A stretch of DNA of 64,000 bases. Origin: Ctena decussata (taxonomy: Eukaryota; Mollusca; Bivalvia; Lucinida; Lucinidae). A program made the translations under genes and the position numbers. The stretch spans positions 35,424,166 through 35,488,165 of the forward strand of contig OZ022508.1 in assembly GCA_963989385.1 (NCBI GenBank), given 5' to 3'. Positions 10,206 to 20,602 of this stretch are shown one piece after another; position 1 is the stretch's first letter, and each line of letters opens with the position of its first letter. The notes under the pieces are model-generated. The model was not told where the DNA came from. It did not search any database and was given only the letters and a program-made list of their open reading frames with translations.

Positions 10206-11260
10206 ACCCCCATCACACCAAACTCGTTCTCACTACTTTCTGGAAAATTTTGCCAAACGGGCTCAAACTGTGTGCCAACGAAGTAGTAGAACCGTTTTAA
10301 GGTCTGTTTACGAACCTCATGGACGGACTAGGACGGGTTCGGACGGGAAGGTGCTCCAGAGCGTCGAGCAGGTTTAAAATTTTCTGGCGACCATCCCGTT
10401 CTGGAATTAGACGGAGTGGCAACGTTCTTAAAACGAGATGGACGTGCTACGAACGGAATTACCGTACTTCGATCCTACTAGGACGTATTACAACGTGGTG
10501 CGGTCGGGCACTACTGGCAGTACGTGTGCACTCTGACCTGTCCGTTGGAGCTCGTTCTTCTGATTCGCAGACAGACCAAGCTCGACCAGGGTATGCAGCA
10601 TTCTTCTTCTCTTGACTCCCAGGCTCAGGAAAAGGCCCAGGAAGCTGCAGAGTGAGCATAATGGGCTTCAGAGGTGTTGAGCTTTGGGATCTAACAGAAG
10701 CTGCTTTAGTATGGACAGCCTTTCTAGCTCCGCTCTTGTTTGGAGGCATTATACTCACAACGGCGCAATGCTCTGCACAGCTTGAAGTGACGAACGCGAA
10801 TGAGATCCGGGTAGAACGCGCCGGATATTGTAGCTGTCCGACCAGGACATGATTGCAATTATGTATTGCATGCACTAGGGACGAGATGAGGACGTAGTCA
10901 AAACGAGAAGAATTGCTTTTGAACGAGATAGTCGAAGTACAAACTAGTTTAGACGTATTGGGGACTCAGTTGCAAAAGCCACGAACGGGGTTGAAATGAC
11001 CACGGACGTGCTTGGACTGCTTGGAAACGGTCTCCGCACGAGGTGAACGGGAAATCTGACCCGATATGAACTTGATACGAACGGACTGCGGACGGGATAC
11101 AGACGAGATGGACGTACTGAGGACTGTTTATGAACGAACTAGAATCGTATTATAGACATTTAGCCAAATGTTACACGTTCTTCCCCGACCACAACCCGTT
11201 TCACGATATTCTATGTACGGGATAGAACGTGTTGAGAACTAGTTTGGTGTGACAGGGGCC
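10206..11260 (+). mobile_element. Long-TIR element copy 2, apparently full length
   Basis: Left end CCCCCATCACACCAAACTCG, right end (complement) CCCCTGTCACACCAAACTAG, about 1.05 kb. TAAT occurs outside both ends and may be the TSD, though copy 3 also ends with it. It is non-autonomous: the only frame is a short minus-strand ORF starting MPPNKSGARK at 10749. Superfamily not assigned. Confidence 0.75.
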
Positions 11261-11416
11261 TAATCGATTGCGTATACATCCAAAATAGTAATAAACGGGT
11301 TCATTTACTTCAATTTTTTATCATTATTATTATTATTAGAGCGCAAATATACAGCTCAAGCTTGAAATTTTCGGCCTTAATGTTAAAAGTTAAAATTCAA
11401 CACATCTCCATTTCTG
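11261..11416. repeat. Duplicated 3' flank of the P450 gene
   Basis: Includes an (ATT)n run at 11325-11337. The stretch TATACAGCTCAAGCTTGAAA and what follows resembles 11660-11725, the flank next to the intact P450 gene, so the duplication extends beyond coding sequence. Confidence 0.6.
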
Positions 11417-11639
11417 TTATCTTGCAGTTACTATAACTTTCATGTCAATGGGTTTATAAATCATTCCGCGCATCTGCGTAAGGTCCACTGGACCAGAATG
11501 TGCCTTGGCAAAGCTACATCTCTGTATGACGTTGGAGAAAAGCAGAAATAGCTCAAGCCTGTCAAAACTGGCCCCAATACATCGCCTCCGTCCCAGCCCG
11601 AATTGTACTGAATTACACTTTTCAGCATTTAGACCCTTG
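11417..11639 (-). pseudogene. Duplicated 3' end of the P450 gene
   Basis: Encodes about 74 residues equivalent to residues 433-496 and the stop of the neighbouring P450, including the heme loop QFGLGRRRCIG and the end IYKPIDMKVIVTAR. It is still open in frame with an intact stop. Differences: VIQ is reduced to VQ (3-nt loss) and EQFAKLE became ASFDRLE. Homology stops abruptly at 11640, so no N-terminal part exists. It is a partial tandem duplication, or less likely an alternative terminal exon. An AG just before the homology start (AAAATTGAAG on the minus strand) could act as an acceptor, but the polypyrimidine tract is poor. Confidence 0.8.
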
Positions 11640-11729
11640 CTTCAATTTTCATAATTATATGTATTATTAGTGTGCAAGAATAAAACTCAATCTTGAAATT
11701 TCGGACTTTAATGTCAAAACACATCAACA

Positions 11730-11946
11730 TACAGTCAACTCCCGATATCTCGAACACTGATATCTCAAAGTAACTCATATTAAAGAATCAAGTTTGGACT
11801 AATTTCTCATTTTCATTTACAATTCGACCTCTTTTATCCCAAACTGCTGCTATCTCAAAGTGAATTTTCTGGGACCAGAAAATTAACTTTGAGATAGCAA
11901 TAGTTTGGGATGAACTTCGACTTTGAGATACCGAGAATTGACTGTA
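11730..11946. mobile_element. MITE with TACAGTCAACTC ends
   Basis: Ends TACAGTCAACTCCCGATATC and the complement of GATACCGAGAATTGACTGTA; imperfect repeats of CTTTGAGATA fill the 217 bp. The TA ends and sequence style fit a Tc1/mariner (pogo/Tigger-like) MITE. It inserted into the 3' flank duplicated at 11315-11416, after or during that duplication. Confidence 0.8.
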
Positions 11947-11960
11947 TATCTCTATTCCTC

Positions 11961-13451
11961 TTATCTTGCAGTTACAATGACTTCCACATCTATGGGTTTA
12001 TAAATCAATCCGCGCTTCTGCGTAAGGTCCACAGGACCAGAATGTGCCTTAGCAAAGCTACACCTCTGCATAATGTTGGAGAAAAGTAGAAATAGCTCCA
12101 ACTTGGCGAACTGCTCCCCAATACATCGCCTCCGTCCCAGCCCGAATTGAATTACACGATTACACTTGTCAGCATTTAGATTGCCCTTGTCATAAAGGAG
12201 CCTTTCTGGAAGAAACTCTTCAGGATTTTTCCAAAATTCTTTATCCATGTTGACTGAATGTAGATTCGGCAGTATTACAGTGCCTTTGTCTATGTCAAAT
12301 CCATTTAGTTTTGTATCTTTCGTAGTAAAGCGAGGAGTGGAAAACGGAACGGCACTTGTTATGCGCATTACTTCCAAAATTGTCGCCTCTGTGTAGCATA
12401 ATTTTGACCTATCAGTGAGGCCAATTTTTCTTGAACTTCCTATGATTTCGTCAATTTCACCGTGAACTCGGTTTTGAACTTCCGGAAAAGCAACCATGTA
12501 AGTTATCAACCAGTTCATCATTGTCGCTGTTGTTTCAAATCCTGCACCGGCGAGATTATTGACATTCCACAAAAGCAGACTTTTTGAAACTGAGATTGTT
12601 TCATCCTCAACTTTGTCCGGAAGCTCCGTTGCTAGGAAAGAATCCGTTATATCTCTTATATGACCTGCGTTGAAAGTATTCACGTGATCCAAAACATTCT
12701 GATGTCCAATATTTGCGGATTCTTTTAGCAAATAATATAATTTTGATACTTTCCACGGCATGACATATCTTAACCAAGGCATTGCATCTACAGGATTCCC
12801 ACTTCCGCTGAAATCAGAAAACGCGTTTGCGCTGTCAACACGATCTTTGAACTGCTTGTCCTCTCTGACATTATGCTGTCGACCATACAATATTTGGTAC
12901 AATATGCTTCCTATAGACAACTGTACAGCGTCAATAAAAAAATGAGGAGTCCCTTTCCAAGACAGGAGATGATTAGATAGTATTTCCGCCTCTTCTTGCA
13001 TCAGATCTTGCGTGTAAGACGTGTTGGTATTTGTATATTTATGCAAAACCCTAGCAACAATATTTTGAAGTTGTACATAAGCGGGATGAAAAGGTCCAAA
13101 TGCTAGAGTGTCATGTCCGTCGTTAACTTTCTTTAGCATTTCAAAAGTATAGAACCTTGGCCTACTTGAGAAGGCGTCATCCGATCTGTTCATAGCATCC
13201 TTAATGGCACTGTAGCCGTTTATCACGACCGTTTTCCAGCTTCCCATGCGAATTGAATACACATCGCCATGCGTTTTCCGCCATTTCCGAAACGTTTCTG
13301 GCGGATAAGCACCAAACAGCGGTAGATGTCCCACAACAGGAAAACCCCATGGTGCTGGTGGATACTTCTTTCGTTCATATAACCACCTTCTAATGAGGAT
13401 GGTAATCAAAAACACTCCCAGAAGCACAAGAACACTGTTTAGATCCAGCAT
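11961..13451 (-). CDS. Cytochrome P450, CYP2-clan type (CYP1/CYP17-like)
   Basis: Complete intronless 496-aa monooxygenase, a heme-thiolate enzyme expected on the ER membrane and fed electrons by P450 reductase; substrate unknown. Residues 1-21 are a hydrophobic anchor, followed by basic residues and the proline hinge PPAPWGFPVVGH (31-42). The I-helix reads AGAGFETT (301-308), the K-helix ExxR is E350-R353, PER is 425-427 and the heme loop is FGLGRRRCIG (446-455) with Cys453. Length and motif spacing are normal. The C-helix lacks the usual W-x3-R heme-propionate contact: PAYVQLQN (123-130) has Tyr125 and Gln129 instead. The ATG at 13451 gives the expected anchor. A copy of its last 74 codons lies 320 bp beyond the stop, separated by a MITE. 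I would not assign a family number without alignment. Confidence 0.93.
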   Translation of the reverse strand: MLDLNSVLVLLGVFLITILIRRWLYERKKYPPAPWGFPVVGHLPLFGAYPPETFRKWRKTHGDVYSIRMGSWKTVVINGYSAIKDAMNRSDDAFSSRPRFYTFEMLKKVNDGHDTLAFGPFHPAYVQLQNIVARVLHKYTNTNTSYTQDLMQEEAEILSNHLLSWKGTPHFFIDAVQLSIGSILYQILYGRQHNVREDKQFKDRVDSANAFSDFSGSGNPVDAMPWLRYVMPWKVSKLYYLLKESANIGHQNVLDHVNTFNAGHIRDITDSFLATELPDKVEDETISVSKSLLLWNVNNLAGAGFETTATMMNWLITYMVAFPEVQNRVHGEIDEIIGSSRKIGLTDRSKLCYTEATILEVMRITSAVPFSTPRFTTKDTKLNGFDIDKGTVILPNLHSVNMDKEFWKNPEEFLPERLLYDKGNLNADKCNRVIQFGLGRRRCIGEQFAKLELFLLFSNIMQRCSFAKAHSGPVDLTQKRGLIYKPIDVEVIVTAR

Positions 13452-13916
13452 TTTGCGTTGCTCAACTTAATGCACTACACTTATTCCCGCTGATAGTAAA
13501 GCAAGCCACGTCTTTTTTTTTTCAAGGTTATTTCGCTAACTGACTTATCTATTTGATAGGTATAAGGTCATGTGTTTTTATGTGTGTGTATCGGGGCATA
13601 CTATATTTTACAGCTCATTATTTGTATGTCAGTGTACTTTTGATATCTGCCCGATTTAGAAAAAAAAACAAACAAAAAACAGTTTGTCGCGGAAACAAAA
13701 GGCTCCTTCTGTCCACTTATAATACATCCTTATTATACCCGCGCCGTAAATACGTATATTGCCATGATACGCCTGTCGCTATGTTCATCCTTTGGTTTAA
13801 ACATATTTTATTTCCAAAACTGCATGCACATTACAACATACATGTATAAACAAGATAGTTCATCCTTTCCCAATATATAACAGACACACATTAATCAGGG
13901 TGGCTTGAAGAAAGTT
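13452..13916. other. Region upstream of the P450 gene
   Basis: Presumed promoter/5' flank of the minus-strand P450. No TATA box or motif that I would call. No other gene seen. Confidence 0.4.
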
Positions 13917-14109
13917 GGGTCAAGTCAGGTAAATTCGGACAGCAGATAAATTCGGACAGTGGCATTGTTTTCTTTATATATGTCAGTTGTTTGGAACTAA
14001 AACAAAATTAACTGAGCAAACAATGAAAATCCTGATCTCATCTGGATTTTCACTTTTTGCAATGGTTGTCCGAATTTACTTGCTGTCCGGTTTTATCCGA
14101 CTCGACCCT
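13917..14109. mobile_element. Foldback MITE, family F6 (GGGTCAAGTCAGGTAA ends)
   Basis: Begins GGGTCAAGTCAGGTAAATTC, ends with the complement TCCGACTCGACCC; both arms hold ATTCGGACAGCAG. The centre is a hairpin (AAAATCCTGATCTCATCTGG). A second copy is at 19767-19959. Confidence 0.85.
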
Positions 14110-14702
14110 ACTTTGTATATTGCTTGAAGACTGCGCATAGGAAGAGCAAGCGTCATTTGGAGCTTGATCTCACCCTTGAAGTCGACAAATAGTGAAATGT
14201 CTATGTCTCCGGAAATTATAAAAGACAATAGACCAAGCATCACCCGGTGTTAGATACAGAAATACGCATCTATTGCACTACAGCCTTTCATTTTAAGCCG
14301 ATGATCCGGGTCGAGATCACGGCTGGTGAAAAATTTGTCCTTGAAGGATTTTGAAGCTACTAATCGTTGCTTTTGTGGTGATTTGTGGCCAGTGCTTAAA
14401 GTACTGATTTAAGGTAACCTTTTCAACCTTTGTCTAGTAAAAGTGTTATATAAGACTGTCATATCACTGCCATATGAATCTTGGCGGTATTTGGTTCTAT
14501 TGATTCTGTAACTTTGGCGTATTGCACATTCTCGCATCAGAAATCTGCTTCCCGATATTGGATTTGAGGTGACTCAGTGTGGGATGCCTGCGCACTTAAG
14601 TGTATGCCCATAGATGTTTTACCTGATGTCTGCTGCAGCTATATGGCCTCGCGGACTGCGTCTGGAAATGTGTGCTCGGAGGAAAATGTCCGTTGCTTTG
14701 TG
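14110..14702. other. Intergenic, no gene seen
   Basis: No recognisable coding or repeat structure before the palindrome arm that starts near 14703. Confidence 0.4.
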
Positions 14703-15964
14703 AAAGGACCAGTCTCTATAAGGCCATTTTCATGGCTAAACCCGATTTTCTTTAAACTTTGTATACTTTAACTGATATGTATTGACTGTCTTATGGTGCA
14801 ATACCAGATTATTTGGTTCACTGGTTTTTGTTGTATGCACGATTTAAGTGGGTGGGGTAATTCCACCCCATTAAAAGTATAGTTACAAAAATGCTATTTT
14901 TTCTATTCCAAGTTCATGCTTCAAAATGGTGGTTGCAATAGGAAAAGTACACTTCTGGATTTAAAAGATGGTGATAATATTATTCTGAAATTCATTCCAA
15001 AATAGAGTTCATGTTCGCTTGTAAGATGTACCCCAATTTCAGTATTTTTTGTTCTCCGACTTTACGAAAAACCACAACACGTTCACAGTTTTCAAGATTT
15101 TTTAAAAATCTTTTGCTATTATTATGTTGATATAATAGGCATTGCAGGCATATGTCAGAATTTATTTTATGATCATTAATATGAGAGTTATCTCCTCACG
15201 AAATTTGATTTTGTCCGTTTTTCAATATCAGGATGCATTTGTCATTCCATAGTACTCCAAACTCCATTTGGAAGTTAATAACACCTTTTGATGCAAATAT
15301 TTGTTGATTTTTGTAGGCATTGGAGTTACTTTTGCATGCGACGATGTCATATTTTATGTAATTTGAAAAAAGAATATCTCGCATCTGGAAAATTAACAAA
15401 TTGCCAATGACTTACAAGCAGGGTTTGCTTAGTTTTGCAACCTCATTAAACTCATGCTAAATGCTTAAATTAAAGTCCTTATGGCTCATTCGTGTTTTTA
15501 CGCTGGTTATTATTCGTCTTCTTCAGTATTGCCAGACATAATCCATGTGTCAACAGCAGCATCTTTTACATAATCAATGTGCACCTTGCTCGGTTTGGCT
15601 TCACTGTTTTCTGTTTCGTTGCGGTAATATCCTAAATACCAAAGCACTGAAGAATTTTGTGCACAACACCCAACGGTGCGAGCACCACTTCTGCACCCAC
15701 AATACCATCCAGTGATTGGGTTCAGCCCTTGAGTGTATTCAACCAACAAGTTATATGTTTTATTTGATGTGTGACGAGAACGTATCTGTGCTTTGAGAAC
15801 ACCGATATTTTCTTTGTGTGCCATTATCTCATATGATCCCTTTTCGTCAAAGTGTTCATCCGTGTAGGATTTGGCCTGTTTAAGTTGGTATATTCCCATT
15901 GTCAGGTCCCTGAGTTCATCCTCAGTCAACTCTGGGAAATTGTCAGGCTTTGTGTCATCAACCT
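14703..15964. repeat. Left arm of a scrambled palindrome (segments S1-S2-S3)
   Basis: S1 (14703-15108) is the reverse complement of 18188-18598; S2 (15105-15510) that of 17342-17750; S3 (15510-15860) that of 17848-18190. The arm ends in the SWIM-like coding segment on the minus strand. Confidence 0.85.
15510..15964 (-). pseudogene. SWIM-type zinc-finger-like protein fragment, copy A
   Basis: Open frame with a TAA at 15510. Upstream in frame it reads VDDTKPDNFPELTEDELRDL and could begin at a splice acceptor near 15964 (CCGTACAG); there is no ATG near the start of homology. The core IRSRHTSNKTYNLLVEYT, then GWYCGCRSGARTVGCCAQ, then [14 protein letters not shown] matches a SWIM-like domain (CxC...CxH) that I associate with uncharacterised, often transposon-linked invertebrate proteins. 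The last zinc ligand His is Gln here, and the tail is acidic (GNTEEDE). Probably a terminal exon or fragment with no intact gene around it. Confidence 0.6.
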
Positions 15965-17178
15965 GTACGGAATTGGCCAGCAGGACAGTAGCAGTATTCC
16001 TGCAGTAATTGTAACAGGATTCTTGGCAGGAATCTGGACATGAAAAAGTTTCCCAATGGGTTTTCCACGTGAACTTTTCACTATAATATAAAATTCCCTA
16101 CAGCGTGGAATATTAAGTGAAATATTTAAATTAGCAGGAATTCAGGCAGGAATTCAGGCAGGATTCCCACCAGGAATATTCAAATGAGCAGTATTCTCAC
16201 TGTAAAATTTGAAATTCCTGGCAGGAATCCTACCAGGAATCCTACCAGGAATATGGACAGGATTGTTGGCATGAATTTGGTTGTGTTGCATATTACACAA
16301 AGACCTTGACATACTCTTTCAACATGCTATTTAAAACTTTCACATACACAGTGGCTTTATAAAACACAACAGAACACATATCTTGTCAATCTCTTGGGTA
16401 TTACGATTATATTATAGACATGGATCAGTACTGCCATTGCTCTTTAACACAATTTTATGACAGAAAGCAATTCTGTTACCATCACACATATATTGAACTC
16501 ATTTTCATTTTAATGTCCAGGGATGTGGGTGGGGTACATGAAATTGTGTATAAATTGAATATTTTACCCCTAAACTTAAATCTGCCATTAGAAATGTATG
16601 CATTAATGATACAAAAATTAATTAAACTTCCATTCTCTTCATACTAGATGTTATTAATTCATCCTTCAAATAACACAGAAAACCTTTTAATATGTTTAGT
16701 ACAAACAAACAGCATGGCCAGTCTTCAAGTTGAATTTATCACGTATGATTCACTGTGTTGTTGAAGTGTACCGCCAAAATCTTTATGCTAGATTCAATAA
16801 TTTTGCAAAATTTTAAGTTCTGTTATCCTGCTAGGATTCCTGGCATGAATTTTTCAAATTTTCCTGCTGGAATCTTGAGTGGATTTTTTATCATTTTCCA
16901 CATACTGTTATAATTCAGCCTGAAAATGAAATTCCTGTCAATGTCCAGCAGGACTCCTGCTGTAATCATGTCAGAATTTTCGTACGGGAATCTTTTTTCA
17001 TATTACCCGTTTTTTATCCCAATCACTTTTCATAACCTTATCCTGCATTTCACAAAGAGCATACTATTCTTACATAGTCTCAAACATATGGTATTTGGCT
17101 ATTGGGCATTGTGTTGCTGAGGGCCTTCCACTTTTTAATCCTGCTTTTAGCTGATTCAACAACCCATCTTACCTTTGT
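15965..17178. repeat. Palindrome spacer with GGAATCCTGCC-type repeats
   Basis: Clusters of CAGGAATCCT / GGCAGGAATTC motifs at 15985-16270 and 16830-16985 in both orientations, with AT-rich unique-looking sequence between. The motif GCAGTAATTGTAACAGGATT near 16005 resembles GCTGTAATCATGTCAGAATT near 16958. No gene recognised. Confidence 0.5.
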
Positions 17179-17344
17179 AACCGTTGGTTGTTGTGCGCAT
17201 GTGGCTTCAGTGCTTTGGTATATAGGATATTACCGCAACGAAACAGAAAACAGTGAAGCCAAACCGAGCAAGATGCACATTGATTATGTAAAAGATGCTG
17301 TTGACAAATGGAGTACGTCTAGCGATTCTGAAGAAGATGAATAA
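17179..17344 (+). pseudogene. SWIM-like fragment, copy B (C-terminal part)
   Basis: Starts mid-domain ([20 protein letters not shown]) and runs to the acidic end SDSEEDE and a TAA. Unlike copies A and C it keeps the final His of the motif (CCAH), so it is closer to an ancestral functional form. It lacks the CxC half and any start codon. Confidence 0.65.
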
Positions 17345-17851
17345 TAACCAGCGTAAAAACACGGATGGGCCATAAGGACTTTAATTTAAGCATTTAGCAT
17401 GAGTTTAATGAGGTTGCAAAACTAAGCAAACCCTGCTTGTAAGTCATTGGCAATTTGTTAATTTTCCAGATGCGAGGTATCCTTTTTTCAAAATTACATA
17501 AAATATGACATCGTCGCATGCAAAAGTAACTCCAATGCCTACAAAAATCAACAAATATTTGCATCAAAAGGTGTTATTAACTTCCAAATGGAGTTTGGAG
17601 TACTATGGAATGACAAATGCATGCTGATATTGAAAAACGGACGAAATCAAATTTCGTGAGGAGATAACTCTCATATTAATGATCATAAAATAAATTCTGA
17701 CATATGCCTGCAATGCCTATTATATCAACATAATAATAGCAGAAGATTTTTTAAAAAAAAATCTTGAAAACTGTGAACGTGTTGTGGTTTTTCGTAAAGT
17801 CGGAGAACAAAAAATACTGAAATTGGGGTACATCTTACAAGCGAATATGAA
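17342..17851. repeat. Palindrome right arm, segments S2' and partial S1'
   Basis: 17342-17750 is the complement of 15105-15510. It continues into 17746-17851, an incomplete copy of S1, and breaks at ATGAACAC where sequence switches to the SWIM-like segment. Confidence 0.85.
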
Positions 17852-18310
17852 CACTTTGACGAAAAGGGATCATATGAGATAATGGCACACAAAGAAAATA
17901 TCGGTGTTCTCAAAGCACAGATACGTTCTCGTCACACATCAAATAAAACATATAACTTGTTGGTTGAATACACTCAAGGGCTGAACCCAATCACTGGATG
18001 GTATTGTGGGTGCAGAAGTGGTGCTCGCACCGTTGGGTGTTGTGCACAAGATGCTTCAGTGCTTTGGTATTTAGGATATTACCGCAACGAAACAGAAAAC
18101 AGTGACGCCAAACCGAGCAAGGTGCACATTGATTATGTAAAAGATGCTGCTGTTGACACATGGATTATGTCTGGCAATACTGAAGAAGACATATTTTTAA
18201 AAAATCTTGAAAACTGTGAACGTGTTGTGGTTTTTCGTAAAGTCGGAGAACAAAAAATACTGAAATTGGGGTACGTCTTACAAGCGAACATGAACTCTAT
18301 TTTGGAATGA
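17848..18310 (+). pseudogene. SWIM-like fragment, copy C, fused to S1 sequence
   Basis: Homology to copy A starts at EHFDEKGSYEIM; the ATG at 17882 gives a 142-aa frame. It has GWYCGCRSGARTVGCCAQ with the same His-to-Gln change as copy A. After GNTEED the frame leaves the family tail and runs through S1 sequence (IFLKNLENCERVVVFRK...) to a stop at 18308. That fusion is a rearrangement product, and the same S1 sequence is non-coding elsewhere in the palindrome. Confidence 0.65.
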
Positions 18311-18598
18311 ATTTCAGAATAATATTATCATCATCTTTTAAATCCAGAAGAGTACTTTTCCTATTGCAACCACCATTTTGAAGCATGAACTTGGAATAGA
18401 AAAAATAGCATTTTTGTAACTATACTTTTAATGGGGTGGAATTACCCCACCCACTTAAATCGTGCATACACCGAAAACCAGTGAACCTAATAATCTGGTA
18501 TTGCACCATAAGACAGTCAATACATATCAGTTAAAGTATACAAAGTTTAAAGAAAATCGGTTTTAGCCATGAAAATGGCCTTATAGAGACTGGTCCTT
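18188..18598. repeat. Palindrome right arm, segment S1'
   Basis: Complement of 14703-15108. The boundary with copy C is at GAAGAAGAC/ATATTTTT. Includes the short hairpin GTGGGGTAATTCCACCCCA on the opposite arm at 14852. Confidence 0.85.
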
Positions 18599-19766
18599 TG
18601 TTTATCATCTACGTTTATCTGCCTGTGTATCGCAAATACAGTCGCGGGTGCAGTATTCAAAAATTGCAAGGACAAACAGATACTCCGAATATCTTTCCAG
18701 CATTGTGTGCCTAGTGGGTATGCTCTGAGCATTCGTTATATGTATGTTTCATATGTTTCGGGGAGATATCAATTAAGCAACAATAAACGGATTACAGCGA
18801 TAAGTATATTTGTACATAAACAGCCAAATTTATACTTTTTCCCTGGATTTCTGGTGAAGATATATACTGAACAAAGCAAGAAACGTTACATGTAATTTAA
18901 GGCATGTTTTCTTTGAACTGAATTGAGATTTTGCCAATTGTGTTTTATGTCTAACTAACAAAAAGTATTTGGAATTCTGAAAATCAACATCATGACAAAA
19001 ACTGCGAGATTAGACTGTAGATCAATTTGATTCAATGAAGGGTCAGAATTTGAAAGTGCAATTTTAAGATGCTTTTTGAACATCCGTTTTTTTACCCAAG
19101 TTGTCCGCTTATGTGAGGAAGTCGTTTTTGAGACGTGTATCAGGCACTAGTAATTATGAAAACGGTCCAATCGCCGCTTCCAAAGAGTTGGTCAATGAAA
19201 CACAAGGCTTAGAATATCGCTTTTCAGAACACTAGACTCTGACTTTCATGCTGTACACTGAAACTCCCATAGACAATGCAAGGTGATATACCACGGACAA
19301 CTCACCAATTTGATCAAACTTTTTCATTGTGAAGCATTGTCTGGAGAAGCAGGAATAAGATCCATTAACTATACTTGAAAATTTTATTAAAACGTGCTGA
19401 TTATTCTGAGTAAATGGTTAACTATACTTTTGATTGCAAGGGAGACAATTTCAAAGATATAAAATGTTTAACATCTTATTTCTTTGAAATGCTAGCTAAA
19501 TGTCATAAGGCTCATAGGGTTTTTATTGGCGGTTCCGCATATCCGAAGGCGTTAGAAATTAAGCGCTTGTTGCTTGTTGTGTTTCTGTCAAAGTGGAATA
19601 ACTCTGCATCAACTGATGCGATTCGAAAAGTGATTAGTTCATAGGCTTGTCTGACGTCTGGCATGTGAGTGAAAAACGTAGTAATGTTTGAAAATATTGT
19701 TCTTTAGCTTAAAATGAATGAATAAACTCTGTAACGTTTCTATTTTTTGGACAGTATATATATATA
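18599..19766. other. Intergenic, no gene supported
   Basis: Contains a 76-aa open frame at 19414-19644 without a recognisable domain. No repeats that I can tie to other parts of the window. Confidence 0.4.
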
Positions 19767-19959
19767 GGGTCAAGTCAGGTAACTTCGGACAGCAGATTAA
19801 TTCGGACTTACCATTGCAAACACTGGAAATCCAGATGAGACGGCTCATGATGAGCCGTCTTATCAGGATTTTCACAGTTTGCCCGGTTAATTTTGTTTTA
19901 AAGGAAACAATGTCACTGTCCGAATTTACCTGCTGTCCGAATTTACATGACTTGACCCC
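19767..19959. mobile_element. Foldback MITE, family F6, second copy
   Basis: Ends GGGTCAAGTCAGGTAAC and TTACATGACTTGACCCC. The core is a strong hairpin, AGATGAGACGGCTCATGATG with its complement, like the hairpins at 42060-42110 and 30230-30290. Confidence 0.88.
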
Positions 19960-20202
19960 AATAGAAGGCATCGGTAGCCTGTATATTTCAAATATTGAAA
20001 ATTGTATAACTTCTTTCATCCACAGGTTAGGTAATTTGGACAATAACTTCTCCCCTACAGGGACTCATGGTTGCCTGAATTACCAACCCGGCATGCGACT
20101 GAATTTCCAAAGGCAACAAACATTATGTTTCTCTATACAACATACCTTGAAAGCATACATGGGCAATAAACTGGTTCTGAATCAATGCTTTGCAGTGCAC
20201 TC

Positions 20203-20204
<2 letters not shown>

Positions 20205-20255
<51 letters not shown>
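20205..20255. repeat. (CA)n microsatellite
   Basis: About 25 uninterrupted AC dinucleotides. Confidence 0.97.
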
Positions 20256-20256
<1 letters not shown>

Positions 20257-20356
20257 TTACACCTGACAACAAACACAAAAACCTTTCCCTCATCTCCACT
20301 CCCTAACATACTCATACAATGTGAACTACCTGCTTATACATAATATCCCATTTGAT

Positions 20357-20602
20357 TTGTTGTGTTATTGTTTAACGTCCACGGTAAACAGCTATGGTCA
20401 TGTCGGGACGGTCATTTAACCTAACCACACTATTCCTGGACAGGCTTAGACCTTCCAAGCGGTTAACCAGTAACTGACAACTGCCCTTCTTGAATCAGCG
20501 GAAGGGAAAATGAAAGTAAGTGGCCGGACCGGGTATCGAACCCAGGACCTCTGGCTTACAGGTCAGGTGCCCTACCGACTGCGCTACGCGGCTCGGCCAT
20601 AC
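20357..20602 (-). mobile_element. tRNA-derived SINE, family S-A, full length
   Basis: On the minus strand the head reads TAGCGCAGTCGGTAGGGC (A box) and GGGTTCGATACCCGG (B box), then the body and a tail ending in (ACAACAA)-like sequence. CCCATTTGAT flanks both sides (20347-20356 and 20603-20612) as TSD. Copies: 26302-26457, 32519-32799, 43162-43400. Confidence 0.9.

Noticed and set aside
19718..20266. 182-aa open frame
   Set aside because: It runs through an F6 MITE and the (CA)n microsatellite (poly-Thr/His), so it is not a gene.
20520..20602. Functional tRNA gene on the minus strand
   Set aside because: A and B boxes are present, but it is joined to a SINE body and flanked by a TSD; same for 21180-21270 and 32715-32799.
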